Translations under genes and position numbers: made by a program
Notes under the pieces: model-generated
Told to the model about the DNA's origin: nothing
Seen by the model: only the letters and a program-made list of their open reading frames with translations
Databases searched by the model: none
In this document: one piece after another, positions 43,594-52,767 of the stretch
Numbering within the stretch: the first letter of the stretch is position 1
How the letters are laid out: each line of letters starts with the position of its first letter
From: Deltaproteobacteria bacterium HGW-Deltaproteobacteria-12
Lineage (GTDB): Bacteria; Desulfobacterota; Syntrophia; Syntrophales; Smithellaceae
DNA length: 64,000 nt
Reading direction: 5' to 3'
NCBI GenBank assembly: GCA_002840565.1
Contig: PHBK01000001.1
Location: 290,769-354,768 of the forward strand

Positions 43594-44271
43594 ATGGACG
43601 TTATTGAAACCATCAATAAACGAAAATCAATCAGAAGCTTTAAGCCTGATCCTGTGCCACCAGATGTGTTAAAGAAAATAGTCGAGGGGGCTTTACGTTC
43701 ACCATCAGCATCCAACAGCCAGCCCTGGGAGTTTGCAGTAGTCAGCGGGACTAAGTTGGAGGAGATTAAGCAGGCCTACCTGGATAATGCTCAAAGTAAA
43801 CCCAGCTTTGATGTGCCCATCCCATTTAAATATCCTGAACCCTGGAACTCAAGACAGGCGGCAGTTATGGCGGGAGTTCTCGGTACGATGGGAGTAGCAC
43901 GCGAAGATAAACAGAAACGCATTGAATGGGCGTTAAATGCTTTCAGACTTTGGGGTGCCCCCAGCTGTATTTATATTTTGCTGGAACGCTCTTTTTATTC
44001 TGCTGATGGTGGCACAAATGTCTGGAATTTATTTGACTGCGGCCTAATCACTCAGAATATTCTCCTGTTGGCCACCGCGAGTGGATTGGGATCCATTCCG
44101 GCCATCCAGCCTGTGCTTTATCCTGACCTTCTCCGCAAGATATTGAATATTCCGGATTCCAAGTTAATAATACTGGGTATACCCCTGGGGTACATAGACT
44201 CAAGTAGTCCCGTCAATGAATTCCAGGCGATGCGGGAACCACTGGAGAAAGTGGCCAGGTTTTACGATTAG
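43594..44271 (+). CDS. Nitroreductase family FMN protein
   Basis: 225 residues with the nitroreductase FMN-binding start ETINKRKSIRSFKPDPVP, ALRSPSASNSQPWEFAVVSG (near 32) and the C-terminal LGIPLGYIDSSSPVNEF. It would reduce nitro-, quinone- or unsaturated substrates with NAD(P)H. GGAGAG precedes the ATG. It stands alone between two gaps, so context gives no clue to the substrate. Confidence 0.9.
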   Translation: MDVIETINKRKSIRSFKPDPVPPDVLKKIVEGALRSPSASNSQPWEFAVVSGTKLEEIKQAYLDNAQSKPSFDVPIPFKYPEPWNSRQAAVMAGVLGTMGVAREDKQKRIEWALNAFRLWGAPSCIYILLERSFYSADGGTNVWNLFDCGLITQNILLLATASGLGSIPAIQPVLYPDLLRKILNIPDSKLIILGIPLGYIDSSSPVNEFQAMREPLEKVARFYD

Positions 44272-44752
44272 TTGGCCCTCTTTCGGAAAAGCCCAGCGCC
44301 GGGCCATGAAATGACAGTTTTATTTGTCCTGACCTATACTTGACAGATGGTGTCCAATGAAGTCTTGTCTTGACAATCATAGCACCTATAAATACATGCT
44401 TTAAAGTATGGAATTAGAGTGAGGATTGCCACTTCAAGTCTTCAAAGATGCTTCATACTAAGAGCGGGGAATTACAGCCGCATAAAACATCGAGACAAAC
44501 CGTACCACGTAAAAAAGGTTGAGGAAAATTCTACAACCGCCGAAAAGATCTTAATGGCAAGGGATTGCCACATATTCAATCTGAAAAGTCAAGAGTAAAG
44601 ATTTGACCCCGAGTTCCCCGATAGTGCGGCATCGCCGGGAAAACAGGCGGTAAATGGAGAAAACAAATATCGACCTAAACATTATAAGAAACCGTTATAC
44701 TCGACTTAAATCGATATTATAGCGGCAAATCCCAAATAAAATGAGGTTGGCC
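44272..44752. other. Intergenic region at the left edge of the high-G+C block
   Basis: About 480 bases without a gene. Around 44597-44625 there is GTAAAGATTTGACCCCGAG, a phrase often found beside transposon-type repeats, but no inverted terminal repeat was found. G+C rises sharply just after this region, which may mark a recombination junction. Confidence 0.4.
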
Positions 44753-45913
44753 ATGAAAATAGAGCCTGTTACCGCCAAGCCAGACAAGGAGGAGCTTAAT
44801 GGGCGCCTGGAAAAGATCCGGACGCTGATGGATAAGGAGAAACTGGACTATTACGTCTCATTCTCCCCGACCAATGTTTACTACCTGACCAATTTCGCCA
44901 ACCTGGTACACGAGCGGCCCTTCATACTGGTGATAGGCAAGAAGGGGCCGATGAAGATGGTCTGCCCCCTGCTGGAGTCCACGCATGTCCAGAACAGGGC
45001 GCGATGCGACCTGGAGTATGTAATTTACTACGAATTCCCGGCGCCGGAAGGGCAGAACTGGTACGACGTCTACCGCCCGCTCTTCAAGGACAGCGACCGC
45101 GTGGGCCACGAGACGGCCATGCCGGCCGGCATACTCAAGGAGACGCGCGGCACCAAGGTAATGACCAACATCATCGAGGAGGTGCGCGTCATCAAGACCG
45201 ACTACGAGATAGGCCGCCACGTGCACGCCTGCCAGGTCGTGGACGAAGGCATGAAAAAGCTTCTTGAGACCACACGGGCGGGTGTGCCGCTCATCACCAT
45301 CTACAGCGGGTTGGTGCAGGCCATGATGGCCAAAGCTCTCTTCGAAGTGGCCGACCTCAACCTCATCGCCAGCAAGTTCCAGGGCGCAGTCTGGCCGCCC
45401 TCGATATCGCATGACCCCCATATAATACCCACTCCCTTCATGATTATGGAAGAGGGCGGTCCCTCATGCTCCATCGTCGGCGCCATAGTGGACGGCTATG
45501 GAGTGGAGATAGAGAGGACGCTTTTCCTGGAGTATATACCGGAACACGCCAGGAAGCTCTTCGACACCATGATGAAGGCCCGCGAGCGGGCCTACAATCT
45601 GGCGCAGCCTGGTATGGTATTGGAAGAGATCGACAGGCAGGTAAGGCAGGTCTTCATCGACGCCGGCTATGAGAAGAACATCATCCACCGCACGGGACAC
45701 GGCTTCGGCATCACCGGGCACGAGGACCCCTTCCTGGCACTGGGCGATAAGCGCAAACTGGCCCCGGGCATGATAATAAGCATCGAACCCGGGATTTATT
45801 TCAAGGGGAAGGGGGGCTACCGCCACTCCGATACCGTGCTGATCACGGAGAACGGCAATCTTAAACTTACGCACGCACCCGATCAAATGGAAGAACTGCT
45901 CTTCAGGAAATAA
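44753..45913 (+). CDS. Creatinase/aminopeptidase-P-fold (M24) protein, metal ligands altered
   Basis: 386 residues with the two-domain creatinase layout: N-terminal domain (about 1-150, YYVSFSPTNVYYLTNFAN) and pita-bread domain (about 160-386, HRTGHGFGITGHEDPF, ISIEPGIYFKG). By eye alignment to aminopeptidase P, the first metal aspartate is Ile (SIVGA), the second is Glu (GVEIERT) and the last glutamate is Ser (RHSDTVLIT). The His and the EPG glutamate remain. This favours a metal-free creatinase- or ectoine-hydrolase-like hydrolase over a peptidase. GAGG six bases before ATG 44753 decides the start. First gene of the G+C-rich block, 13 bases before an MFS carrier. Confidence 0.82.
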   Translation: MKIEPVTAKPDKEELNGRLEKIRTLMDKEKLDYYVSFSPTNVYYLTNFANLVHERPFILVIGKKGPMKMVCPLLESTHVQNRARCDLEYVIYYEFPAPEGQNWYDVYRPLFKDSDRVGHETAMPAGILKETRGTKVMTNIIEEVRVIKTDYEIGRHVHACQVVDEGMKKLLETTRAGVPLITIYSGLVQAMMAKALFEVADLNLIASKFQGAVWPPSISHDPHIIPTPFMIMEEGGPSCSIVGAIVDGYGVEIERTLFLEYIPEHARKLFDTMMKARERAYNLAQPGMVLEEIDRQVRQVFIDAGYEKNIIHRTGHGFGITGHEDPFLALGDKRKLAPGMIISIEPGIYFKGKGGYRHSDTVLITENGNLKLTHAPDQMEELLFRK

Positions 45914-45926
45914 GGGGATTATAAAT

Positions 45927-47219
45927 ATGAAAGAACCGGTTGGCACTCAACCCCAGGAATACAAAACTGGCGGCGGCAGCGCGATGTATATCCTGGTCGT
46001 TTGCACCCTGCTGTATGCCATCAACTATATTGACCGGCAGGTCTTCTCGGTGGTTCTGCAGCCCATGAAGGTGGAACTGGGGCTGACCGACACTCAGTGC
46101 GGCCTGGCACAGACGCTCTTCATCCTGGGCATGGCGTTTTTCTCCTTCCCGGTGGCCTACCTGGTCGACCGCTGGAGCCGCAGCCGGACCATTGGCATCA
46201 TGGCCCTGCTCTGGAGCCTTTTCACCCTCCTGACCGGCTTCGCCAAGAGTTTTACAACCCTGATCATCCCGCGCACCATGGTGGGAGTTGGTGAATCTGG
46301 TTTCACCGCCGGCGGCGTGGCCATGGTCAGTGCCGCCTACCCGCCGGAAAAGCGCGCCCGCATGCTGGGCATCTTCAACATCGGCATACCGCTGGGCGCC
46401 GCCATCGGTACGATAGCAGGCGGTGCCATCTCCGCCTCCATGGGCTGGCGCTGGGCATTTTATATCTTCGCCGTTCCCGGCATCATCCTGGGCATCCTGG
46501 CCTTTTTCATGAAGGATTACAGGACGCCGATCCAACCGGGCACGGCCGGCGCCAGGCTCAATTTCGGAAAGTCCATTGCTGCATTATTCCGCATCCGCAG
46601 CCTGGTCCTGTATTTCTTCGGCTACGGTATTTTCTGCTTTATGACGGTGTCCGTTCTGGTCTGGTCGCCGGCGCTTTTGATGCGCCTGATGAACATTTCC
46701 GAGAAATCGGCCGGTATGATCGTGGGTGGATGGGCGCTGATGGCCATTATTGCCGCCCCGCTGGGCGGGTGGCTGGCCGACCTCTGGCAGAAGAAGTCCG
46801 GCAAGGGCCGGCTCTACCTGCCTGCCCTGGCCTCTGTCTTGGCTGCCATCGTACTGATCATTATGGTGATACTGAGGTTCGGCCCCATCGGTATAGCCCT
46901 CGGCTTCGTCTACGGCTTCCTGTCGGTGATCGGCTCACCGGCACTTAACGCCGTCTCACAGGACGTGGTGCCGGCAGCACACAAGGGTCTCTCCATGGGC
47001 ATGGCCGTGTTCTCCGCATACATGTTCGGCGGCGCCTGGGGGCCCTCTGTAGTGGGTGCCATATCCGACGCAATGGGAGGGGGCGCCGATGGCCTTATGA
47101 CAGCCATGCTGTTCACTACCATCGCCGGTTTCATCGCGGCATTGTTGCTCTGGCTGGCCGCCCGTACCTACCCGGCGGATATGGCCAGGGTCCGGCATGA
47201 AACATTGATAGCCAAATAA
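45927..47219 (+). CDS. MFS transporter (12 helices, spinster/ACS-like)
   Basis: 430-residue major-facilitator carrier with 12 predicted helices. Signature YAINYIDRQVFSVVLQPM in TM1 and the loop VDRWSRSRTIGIM between TM2 and TM3 match the anion:cation-symporter/spinster type, which carry organic anions and amino-acid-like compounds. Its placement directly after the creatinase-like gene suggests uptake of that enzyme's substrate. High G+C and matching codon use tie it to the neighbouring genes of the same block. Confidence 0.9.
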   Translation: MKEPVGTQPQEYKTGGGSAMYILVVCTLLYAINYIDRQVFSVVLQPMKVELGLTDTQCGLAQTLFILGMAFFSFPVAYLVDRWSRSRTIGIMALLWSLFTLLTGFAKSFTTLIIPRTMVGVGESGFTAGGVAMVSAAYPPEKRARMLGIFNIGIPLGAAIGTIAGGAISASMGWRWAFYIFAVPGIILGILAFFMKDYRTPIQPGTAGARLNFGKSIAALFRIRSLVLYFFGYGIFCFMTVSVLVWSPALLMRLMNISEKSAGMIVGGWALMAIIAAPLGGWLADLWQKKSGKGRLYLPALASVLAAIVLIIMVILRFGPIGIALGFVYGFLSVIGSPALNAVSQDVVPAAHKGLSMGMAVFSAYMFGGAWGPSVVGAISDAMGGGADGLMTAMLFTTIAGFIAALLLWLAARTYPADMARVRHETLIAK

Positions 47220-47235
47220 GTGTGTGGGAGGAGAT

Positions 47236-47625
47236 ATGAACCTGACAACGCTGTTACGTTTGCAGGCAATTTATTTCGTGCTGGGCATGCTCTACAACGG
47301 ACTGAGCTTTTACCTCACCTCCATAGGTATGCCGGCGCTGGCACCCACTAAACCCTTGCTGGGAGCCGTTTCGATGATAGTTTACGCGCTATTCCTTCTC
47401 CCCGGCTACCTGCGCAGGATCACGCTTTACCGGATACTGATGGGGGTTGCCATTATCGTGATGGGCTATGGTGGAGTGGTCACACACATCATCAATATCT
47501 TTACCCAACCCCAGGTGTACAGTTCAATTGCGGCCTGGGCAGCTGCGGTGGCCATTAACTTATTCGGCCTAACGTTGAATATCGTCGCGGTTCTGGGCAA
47601 GTTTAAGAAGTCAGGAATTCCCTGA
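47236..47625 (+). CDS. Small four-helix membrane protein of unknown function
   Basis: 129 residues with four predicted transmembrane segments (about 8-28, 35-55, 65-88, 95-120) and no family recognised. GGAGGAG five bases before ATG 47236 supports this start. Third and last gene of the high-G+C block, 16 bases after the MFS gene; perhaps an accessory of that carrier. Confidence 0.7.
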   Translation: MNLTTLLRLQAIYFVLGMLYNGLSFYLTSIGMPALAPTKPLLGAVSMIVYALFLLPGYLRRITLYRILMGVAIIVMGYGGVVTHIINIFTQPQVYSSIAAWAAAVAINLFGLTLNIVAVLGKFKKSGIP

Positions 47626-47764
47626 TTTGCCTCATACGTCTATATGAAACCTCAAATGCTGTATAATCAGGGGAGAGATTAGGGGTCATCCATTTTAGCA
47701 CACCTGCTTCCCTTCAAAAAGTATTCCTCAGAAGACCATTTCTAATTTGTCGGGATAATCAGAC

Positions 47765-47794
47765 TTGACACGGTTATGGGCATATGATTATAAT
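47765..47794 (+). promoter_or_regulatory. Consensus sigma-70 promoter
   Basis: TTGACA (47765-47770), 18-base spacer, TATAAT (47789-47794): both hexamers perfect. It drives the FmdB-like relic and probably the Fe-S gene beginning at 48088. Confidence 0.8.
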
Positions 47795-47817
47795 GCACCC
47801 ATCGTCAGACCAAAGAA

Positions 47818-47974
47818 ATGCCGATTGAAATACCGCTGCAGGAAATGCGGAGAAGACAGTGAGTTCCTTGTGATGAGGGACAAGGACCCCATAACGTGCA
47901 AAAAATGGGGCGGAGAGAACCCGGGAAAACTGATGTCTGCAGACAGTTCGCTGACGACTTTCCTAAACAGTTAG
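47818..47974 (+). pseudogene. FmdB-type zinc-ribbon protein, frameshifted
   Basis: ATG 47818 begins as MPI, the usual FmdB start, but an extra A in GAAATACC throws it out of frame. In the shifted frame the family sequence follows: YRCRKCGEDSEFLVMRDKDP, then CKKWGGENPGKLM. The second zinc pair has lost a cysteine (C-K-K-W instead of C-x-x-C). So a one-base insertion plus a ligand loss have disabled the gene. It still sits behind a perfect promoter, suggesting recent decay. A sequencing error could explain the frameshift but not the Trp. Confidence 0.7.
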
Positions 47975-48087
47975 GCACCTCTTCCCGACGAATGCTGCGG
48001 CGCTCCCAACACCTGTGGGAGACGGGGAAACTGCTGTTCGTAATACAGATAAATTTCATTCTACGGAATAAAATAAGGGAGGCAGTT

Positions 48088-49113
48088 ATGTTTCATGAGG
48101 AAAAGTGCGATTTTTGCGGTGAGTGTTTAGCGAAGTGCCATTACCTCGATTTCAATGCAGAAACCGGCGGGCAGGCCTTCCGGAGGCTGGTACAGGGGGA
48201 AAAGGTCGACTGGCTCTACAATTGCGTGACCTGTATTGCCTGTAACGAATTCTGTCCCAAGAACGCCCGGCCATTTGACCTGATACTTAGCAGGATGGAG
48301 GAGGCGGGAGATTTCACCGACGTGGCCCTCAGAAACCAAATGGCCGACCGTTTCAAGGCGGAAGGAGAACCGAAAGCCTTACAACCGAATGACCGGGTCA
48401 TGTCGATTTGCGTTATGGACGGGAGCATGCCCTGGGCGATCCAGGGAAGTCTCTTTCAGGACCTGCCGCTGCTCAAAGGTCGCCATTATTTCTGCAACGT
48501 ACTGTTTGCCCACATGGGGGATGAATCCATCATGAGGGACCGTCTGCAAGGACTCGTGGACAACTTGGCCAAATCAGGGGCGAAAGAAATTGTCTTTGTT
48601 CATGAAGATTGCTACGCCCTCCTCAAAGGCATGGCCCCGGAATTCGGGATCATCCTGCCTTTTCGCCCCGTCTCCATTCTCGAATACCTGGCAGGTTATC
48701 TGAAGAATCATCCGGAGCGGATCAATAAGCTTAACATGAAGGTCGCCTATCAGCGCCCCTGCGCCTCCCGCTATACGCCGGAGAAGGATCATTACGTAGA
48801 TGAGATATTCAACCTCATCGGCGTAGAGCGCGTCACCCGCCGGTACGACGGAATCAACGCCATCTGCTGCGGTGTGGAACTGGCCGGACCGAACCTTAAA
48901 CTATTTCCCCGGGGAAAGAACTTCGAGCCCTTCCGGGACAAAAACATTCAGGACGCCAAAGACAACGGCGCGGAGGCAATGGTCTATTTATGCCCCATGT
49001 GCTACCGGACCCTGAGCAAGAAGACAAAGAGCGCGGGGATGGTCAACTACATGATCAGCGACATTTGCCGCCTGGCCATCGGTGAAACCCTGCCGGAAGA
49101 CAAACCGGCATAA
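48088..49113 (+). CDS. HdrB/GlpC-like iron-sulfur protein with CCG domain
   Basis: 341 residues: N-terminal two-[4Fe-4S] ferredoxin (CDFCGECLAKCHYLDF and CVTCIACNEFCPKNARP), then a cysteine-rich CCG domain with RPCASRYTPEKD, AICCGVELAG and YLCPMCYRT, as in HdrD, GlpC and lactate-oxidation subunit LutA. Only part of the second CCG is canonical. The role is electron transfer or thiol/disulfide chemistry, partner not in view. ATG 48088 has GGGAGG; an earlier in-frame start would run through the FmdB relic. Transcribed from the promoter at 47765 (inference). Confidence 0.85.
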   Translation: MFHEEKCDFCGECLAKCHYLDFNAETGGQAFRRLVQGEKVDWLYNCVTCIACNEFCPKNARPFDLILSRMEEAGDFTDVALRNQMADRFKAEGEPKALQPNDRVMSICVMDGSMPWAIQGSLFQDLPLLKGRHYFCNVLFAHMGDESIMRDRLQGLVDNLAKSGAKEIVFVHEDCYALLKGMAPEFGIILPFRPVSILEYLAGYLKNHPERINKLNMKVAYQRPCASRYTPEKDHYVDEIFNLIGVERVTRRYDGINAICCGVELAGPNLKLFPRGKNFEPFRDKNIQDAKDNGAEAMVYLCPMCYRTLSKKTKSAGMVNYMISDICRLAIGETLPEDKPA

Positions 49114-49298
49114 GGGCGGCAGCACCTGATCAAAGGGGAACGGATTAAATCCAACCACAATCTCCATTGACCGCTGTTTCCAAGGTATCAAGAAGGCGCG
49201 GATTGCGGACCATGAGGAAAGGTTTGCAAGCAGCGAAGCGTCAAGGTATGTGCAAATCATGAGGCAGAAAAAGGCATTAATCTACGGAGGAAAAACAA

Positions 49299-50258
49299 AT
49301 GATCTCGACAAATCTTAAAGCCGTCGAAAAAATTGAAATCCTGTCCTTGCAGGATAACTATATTGAGATGACGGCCACGGACAACAACGCTGTCGTGACC
49401 AGGGCCATTCCCTTGAAAGAGGGATATTTCCGCCAGTCGGTGCTCGCAGAGCACGGTTTTTCCGCTGTCGTGAAGACGGTTGTCAATGGGAAGACCAGCA
49501 GTCTCCTCTTCGATTTCGGTTTTTCCGAGGATGGCGCCGCCGGCAACGCCGGGGTTTTGGGGGCCGACTTATCCTCGGTGGAAGCGGTCGTCCTCTCCCA
49601 TGGACATAACGATCATACCGGCGGCTTCGTCAGGTTGACGGAGATGCTCGGGAAGAGAAGCATCCCCTTTGTGGTCCACCCGGCGGTCTTCCGTCATTCC
49701 CGTTACCTGAAAGTGCCTGTAAGGGACATGAAGATCCACTTCTCGCCCCTGAACAGGGAGCAGATCGCCGCCGCAGGGCTGAAACTCATCGAATCCATAT
49801 CTCCTGTCACCATCCTTGAAGATACTGTCCTCTTTCTCGGCGAGATCCCCCATAAAACCGCTTTTGAAAAAGGTTTTCCCATCGCCCATTATCAGGAGGG
49901 TGGCGAGGAAAAGTGGGATCCCATCGAAGACGACACCTCGATAGTCATGAATCTGAAAAACAGAGGGCTGGTAGTCCTCTCGGGCTGCGCCCATGCGGGG
50001 ATCGTGAACACGGTAAATTACGCCCGGGAGATCACGGGAATAGACAAGGTCCACGCCGTTATGGGGGGATTTCATCTCTCGGGTATTTACTTCGAGGGTA
50101 TCATCGGCGCTACAGTTGAAGAAATGAAAAAGATAAATCCCGACCACATAATTCCCTGTCACTGCACGGGACGCAAAGCGATAATGGAATTTGAGAGGGT
50201 TATGCCGGATAAGTTCATCCTTAATATGTCCGGAACAAAGATGACCTTTGCCGCATGA
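49299..50258 (+). CDS. MBL-fold metallohydrolase, dihydropterin/MptA-related type
   Basis: 319 residues with the metal motif LSHGHNDHTGG (near 104), a GFHLSGIYF segment and IIPCHCTGRKAI near the C-terminus. GCAHAGIVNTVNYAREITG is shared with the group annotated as 7,8-dihydropterin-6-methyl-transferase-like metal-dependent hydrolases (cd07713-like). CGGAGGAAAAAC precedes the ATG. Function unknown; perhaps works with the Fe-S protein upstream since both face the same way. An intrinsic terminator follows. Confidence 0.85.
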   Translation: MISTNLKAVEKIEILSLQDNYIEMTATDNNAVVTRAIPLKEGYFRQSVLAEHGFSAVVKTVVNGKTSSLLFDFGFSEDGAAGNAGVLGADLSSVEAVVLSHGHNDHTGGFVRLTEMLGKRSIPFVVHPAVFRHSRYLKVPVRDMKIHFSPLNREQIAAAGLKLIESISPVTILEDTVLFLGEIPHKTAFEKGFPIAHYQEGGEEKWDPIEDDTSIVMNLKNRGLVVLSGCAHAGIVNTVNYAREITGIDKVHAVMGGFHLSGIYFEGIIGATVEEMKKINPDHIIPCHCTGRKAIMEFERVMPDKFILNMSGTKMTFAA

Positions 50259-50261
50259 TCG

Positions 50262-50286
50262 GCAAGACAGGGGGCTTTGCTTTTTT
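50262..50286 (+). terminator. Rho-independent terminator after the MBL gene
   Basis: GCAAG...TTTGC (five pairs, one G-T) around a nine-base loop rich in G, followed by TTTTTT. Lies just after the MBL stop, before the convergent kinase gene. Confidence 0.55.
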
Positions 50287-50410
50287 CGCTTAGTCCTTTT
50301 GGTAATCATCACTTTTTACTCTCGCATCTCCCTAACACTTTCGTGAAACAGTTACCGAGATACGACTTAACTGGACACCCTGTGGGAAGCGAAGCATAGG
50401 CCAAGGCTGA

Positions 50411-51982
50411 TTATTGTCCCTGTTTGATTCTTCGAATAATATTTTGTCTTATTCTCTCCGGATTGTCTGATGTATCAATTTTGAAATAATTAGCGGCCGG
50501 AACTTCAGTGACCTCGTCGAAGTCTTTTTTCTGTTCCTGGAAAATTTCCCAGCGTCCGTCAGAAGCATTGTCTTTTTCCTGTGCTCTTTTATCCAGCCGT
50601 ATTTTAACAATCTCATCACGGCAGGTACATTCAATCATATAAAAAGGAACAGTCAGCTTTTGTGCCAGCTGCATGGCTTTTTGACGTTCCGAGCGTTTTT
50701 TAAATGACGCATCAATAATGACTGCCTGGCCGGATTTTATTGCTGCATCCGCTATTTCATAAGCCCTGTCATAGGTCCTGCGGGAAATTTCATCGGAATA
50801 GATACCCTGGCCGAATTTCACGTAATGCTTCTGGGCCGGATTAATCTTGAGCAGTTCTTTGCGCAGCACATCGGTGCGAATAGTCCTTGCGCCCAGCCTT
50901 GCGGCTAAATGGCGCGCCTGATAGCTTTTTCCGCAGCCCATCAGACCGGCAGTTAAAATCAAAACAGGTTTTTCCAGGGTCGCGGCATATGTATAGGCCA
51001 AATCAAAATAGCGCTGCGCCGTTTTGGCGATCAGGGAGCGTTCATCTGCGGGAATCTCTTTTTGATCAAGCCGGAAACTGATTACCTTGCCCCGGACGTA
51101 GGCGTAATAGCAGCGGTAAAAGTTGAGCAAAATGAGCATGTCGGTATCGCCGGAGTGCCTGATATAGGCTTTTGTAAAAGATTCGGCCTGCTGCGGATAT
51201 CCATTAAAATCAAGATCCATTGTTAAAAAAGCGACTTCAGCGGCGACATCGCCAAAACGAAAACGCTCATTGAATTCGATGCAGTCAAAAACAATTACTT
51301 CGTCGGCAATGCAGATATGTTCCAGATGCAAATCGCCATGGCAATCGCGAATTTTACGGTGCACCACCCTTTTTTCCATTAATGCTTTCTTTTCCTGAAG
51401 GAAACTTTCCACGTAATCTTGAATAAACTTATATTGATATTCGGGGATGGTTACATTTACGTAGTTCAGCGTCTGCGTAAAGTTTTCTTCATGGTTCTGG
51501 CGGATTACAGCCATGCTGCCCATCTCGTCGATACGACCACCTGTTTCGGCCACCTGATGAAAGGCAGCTATTTTATCGGCGACTCTATCGATTACTTTGT
51601 CATCAACCTTGCCTTCAGCCAGCAATATTTTCAGCATTTTATCCTGCGGCAGTTTCTTCATCCGGACGGCATAATCAATGACTGTGCCTTCGGAGCCGAG
51701 AATGATATTGCCTTTGGCATCCTCAGATAAAGCTACGACATCAAGATAGATGCTCGATGCCAGGCGCTTGTTTAAGCGCAGCTCTTCATCACAATAAAAT
51801 TTCCTTTTGGCCAGGTCTGTAAAATCGAGAAAGCCGAAATTAACCGGTTTCTTGATCTTATAAACAAAATCTCCGGCGATGAAAACATAAGAGATGTGGG
51901 TTTGCACCATCTCGACGGCGGTCGGCTTATGCGGATAAAAAGCAGGATTTGTCATTGATTCTAAAAGAGTTGGCTGGGTCAT
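50411..51982 (-). CDS. APH-like kinase fused to a P-loop nucleotide-kinase domain
   Basis: 523 residues. The N-terminal part (about 1-320) is aminoglycoside-phosphotransferase-like: CHGDLHLEHICI is the Brenner catalytic motif and FDCIEFNERFRFGD the metal site. The C-terminal part (about 335-523) is a P-loop kinase with GLMGCGKSYQARHLA, LRTD and VIIDASFKKRSERQKAM. This bifunctional layout occurs widely in bacteria; the substrates are not established. Start ATG 51982 has CAGGAG eight bases upstream on the minus strand. Confidence 0.85.
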   Translation of the reverse strand: MTQPTLLESMTNPAFYPHKPTAVEMVQTHISYVFIAGDFVYKIKKPVNFGFLDFTDLAKRKFYCDEELRLNKRLASSIYLDVVALSEDAKGNIILGSEGTVIDYAVRMKKLPQDKMLKILLAEGKVDDKVIDRVADKIAAFHQVAETGGRIDEMGSMAVIRQNHEENFTQTLNYVNVTIPEYQYKFIQDYVESFLQEKKALMEKRVVHRKIRDCHGDLHLEHICIADEVIVFDCIEFNERFRFGDVAAEVAFLTMDLDFNGYPQQAESFTKAYIRHSGDTDMLILLNFYRCYYAYVRGKVISFRLDQKEIPADERSLIAKTAQRYFDLAYTYAATLEKPVLILTAGLMGCGKSYQARHLAARLGARTIRTDVLRKELLKINPAQKHYVKFGQGIYSDEISRRTYDRAYEIADAAIKSGQAVIIDASFKKRSERQKAMQLAQKLTVPFYMIECTCRDEIVKIRLDKRAQEKDNASDGRWEIFQEQKKDFDEVTEVPAANYFKIDTSDNPERIRQNIIRRIKQGQ

Positions 51983-52099
51983 AGCAGAAGCTCCTGAGCA
52001 CGGCAAAAATATTCTAAAAAATATTAAGGAATCTAATCCCGGTCAGCGGGATAATTTCTAACTTACTAATCAATCATCGGCAGATTATCAAGACAAAAA

Positions 52100-52193
52100 T
52101 CAATGACACTCGCTGAAAACGAATGCAGTGAAGATGGAAGCACAAGTGGAATTGATCCCGAAAGCGCGCCAGTTAAGGCAGAGCTATTCGGGA
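52100..52193 (+). repeat. 94-bp dispersed, hairpin-forming element (copy 2)
   Basis: Same length as copy 1 at 4060-4153, about 82% identical by eye. The TCCCGAA/TTCGGGA stem with inner AGC/GCT and GCC/GGC pairs is identical while the loop differs. It sits about 50 bases upstream of a truncated acyltransferase gene on the same strand. An open frame runs through this copy (MTLAENEC...GIDPES...AELFG) but has no ribosome site. Confidence 0.6.
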
Positions 52194-52240
52194 TCCCTTG
52201 GTTTATACTTCCCCTGCTTCCTTTGGGGGTGGTTCACTAA

Positions 52241-52438
52241 ATTCGTTCTTGTGCTGTGGGATTACTGAAGGCCTGGTACTTTAACAGCTGGGATAAATTT
52301 ATGCTTCCTAAACCGTTTTCCCGGGTGACCATGACTTTTGGGGAAAAAATTAAACTGCCGCCGCTGCAAGGAGAGGCTGATTTTGAGAGTCAAAGATTAA
52401 TGATACAGAAAATTATGCAGCCTCACCTTGCCAGGTAG
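52241..52438 (+). pseudogene. DUF374 lysophospholipid-acyltransferase-like, 3' remnant
   Basis: Only the C-terminal 60-65 codons are left: LLKAWYFNSWDKFMLPKPFSRV followed by FGEKIKLPP is the family's conserved C-terminal signature. The full protein is about 210-230 residues; a stop lies directly upstream of the remnant and nothing resembling the catalytic half is found. Deletion, with the 94-bp element nearby, is the likely cause. Confidence 0.7.
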
Positions 52439-52440
52439 AA

Positions 52441-52740
52441 GTATTTTGGCAAATTACGTTTAATAGTGATGATCTCGTAAAAAGTCCGTCACACCGGTGA
52501 AAGAGGCTGTGTCGCAATAGAAAATTGTCATTGCGAACGCACGATAGTGCGTGTGGCAATCCATATATTATTAATGGCTTACGAGATTGCTTCGCTCATT
52601 GGTTTTTTGTAAGTCGTTGAGATTTCCGGATTCCGGCTTTCGTAACCTGATAACCTGAAGGTCACGCGAGGTCACAAGACCGGAATGACGATTATGAGGC
52701 TTTTTCGACTTTTTACGACTCCGTCATAAGTTGCGGACGC
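52441..52740. repeat. Composite intergenic repeat region
   Basis: Patchwork of short repeats. A segment like the common GTCATTGCGA...GGCAATC intergenic repeat with GATTGCTTCGCTC (52515-52600), the 21-bp block ATAACCTGAAGGTC... at 52650-52670 that also starts element B at 40107, and TTACGAC/GTAAAAAG-like ends. No gene is present. It lies between the DUF374 relic and the phasin-like pair. Confidence 0.5.
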
Positions 52741-52767
52741 AGCCGATTGAAGGCTGAAAGCTCGAAT

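Noticed and set aside
44858..46535. Several long minus-strand open frames under the M24 and MFS genes
   Set aside because: They arise from the high third-position G+C of the real plus-strand genes; low-complexity His/Gly/Asp-rich translations, no ribosome sites.
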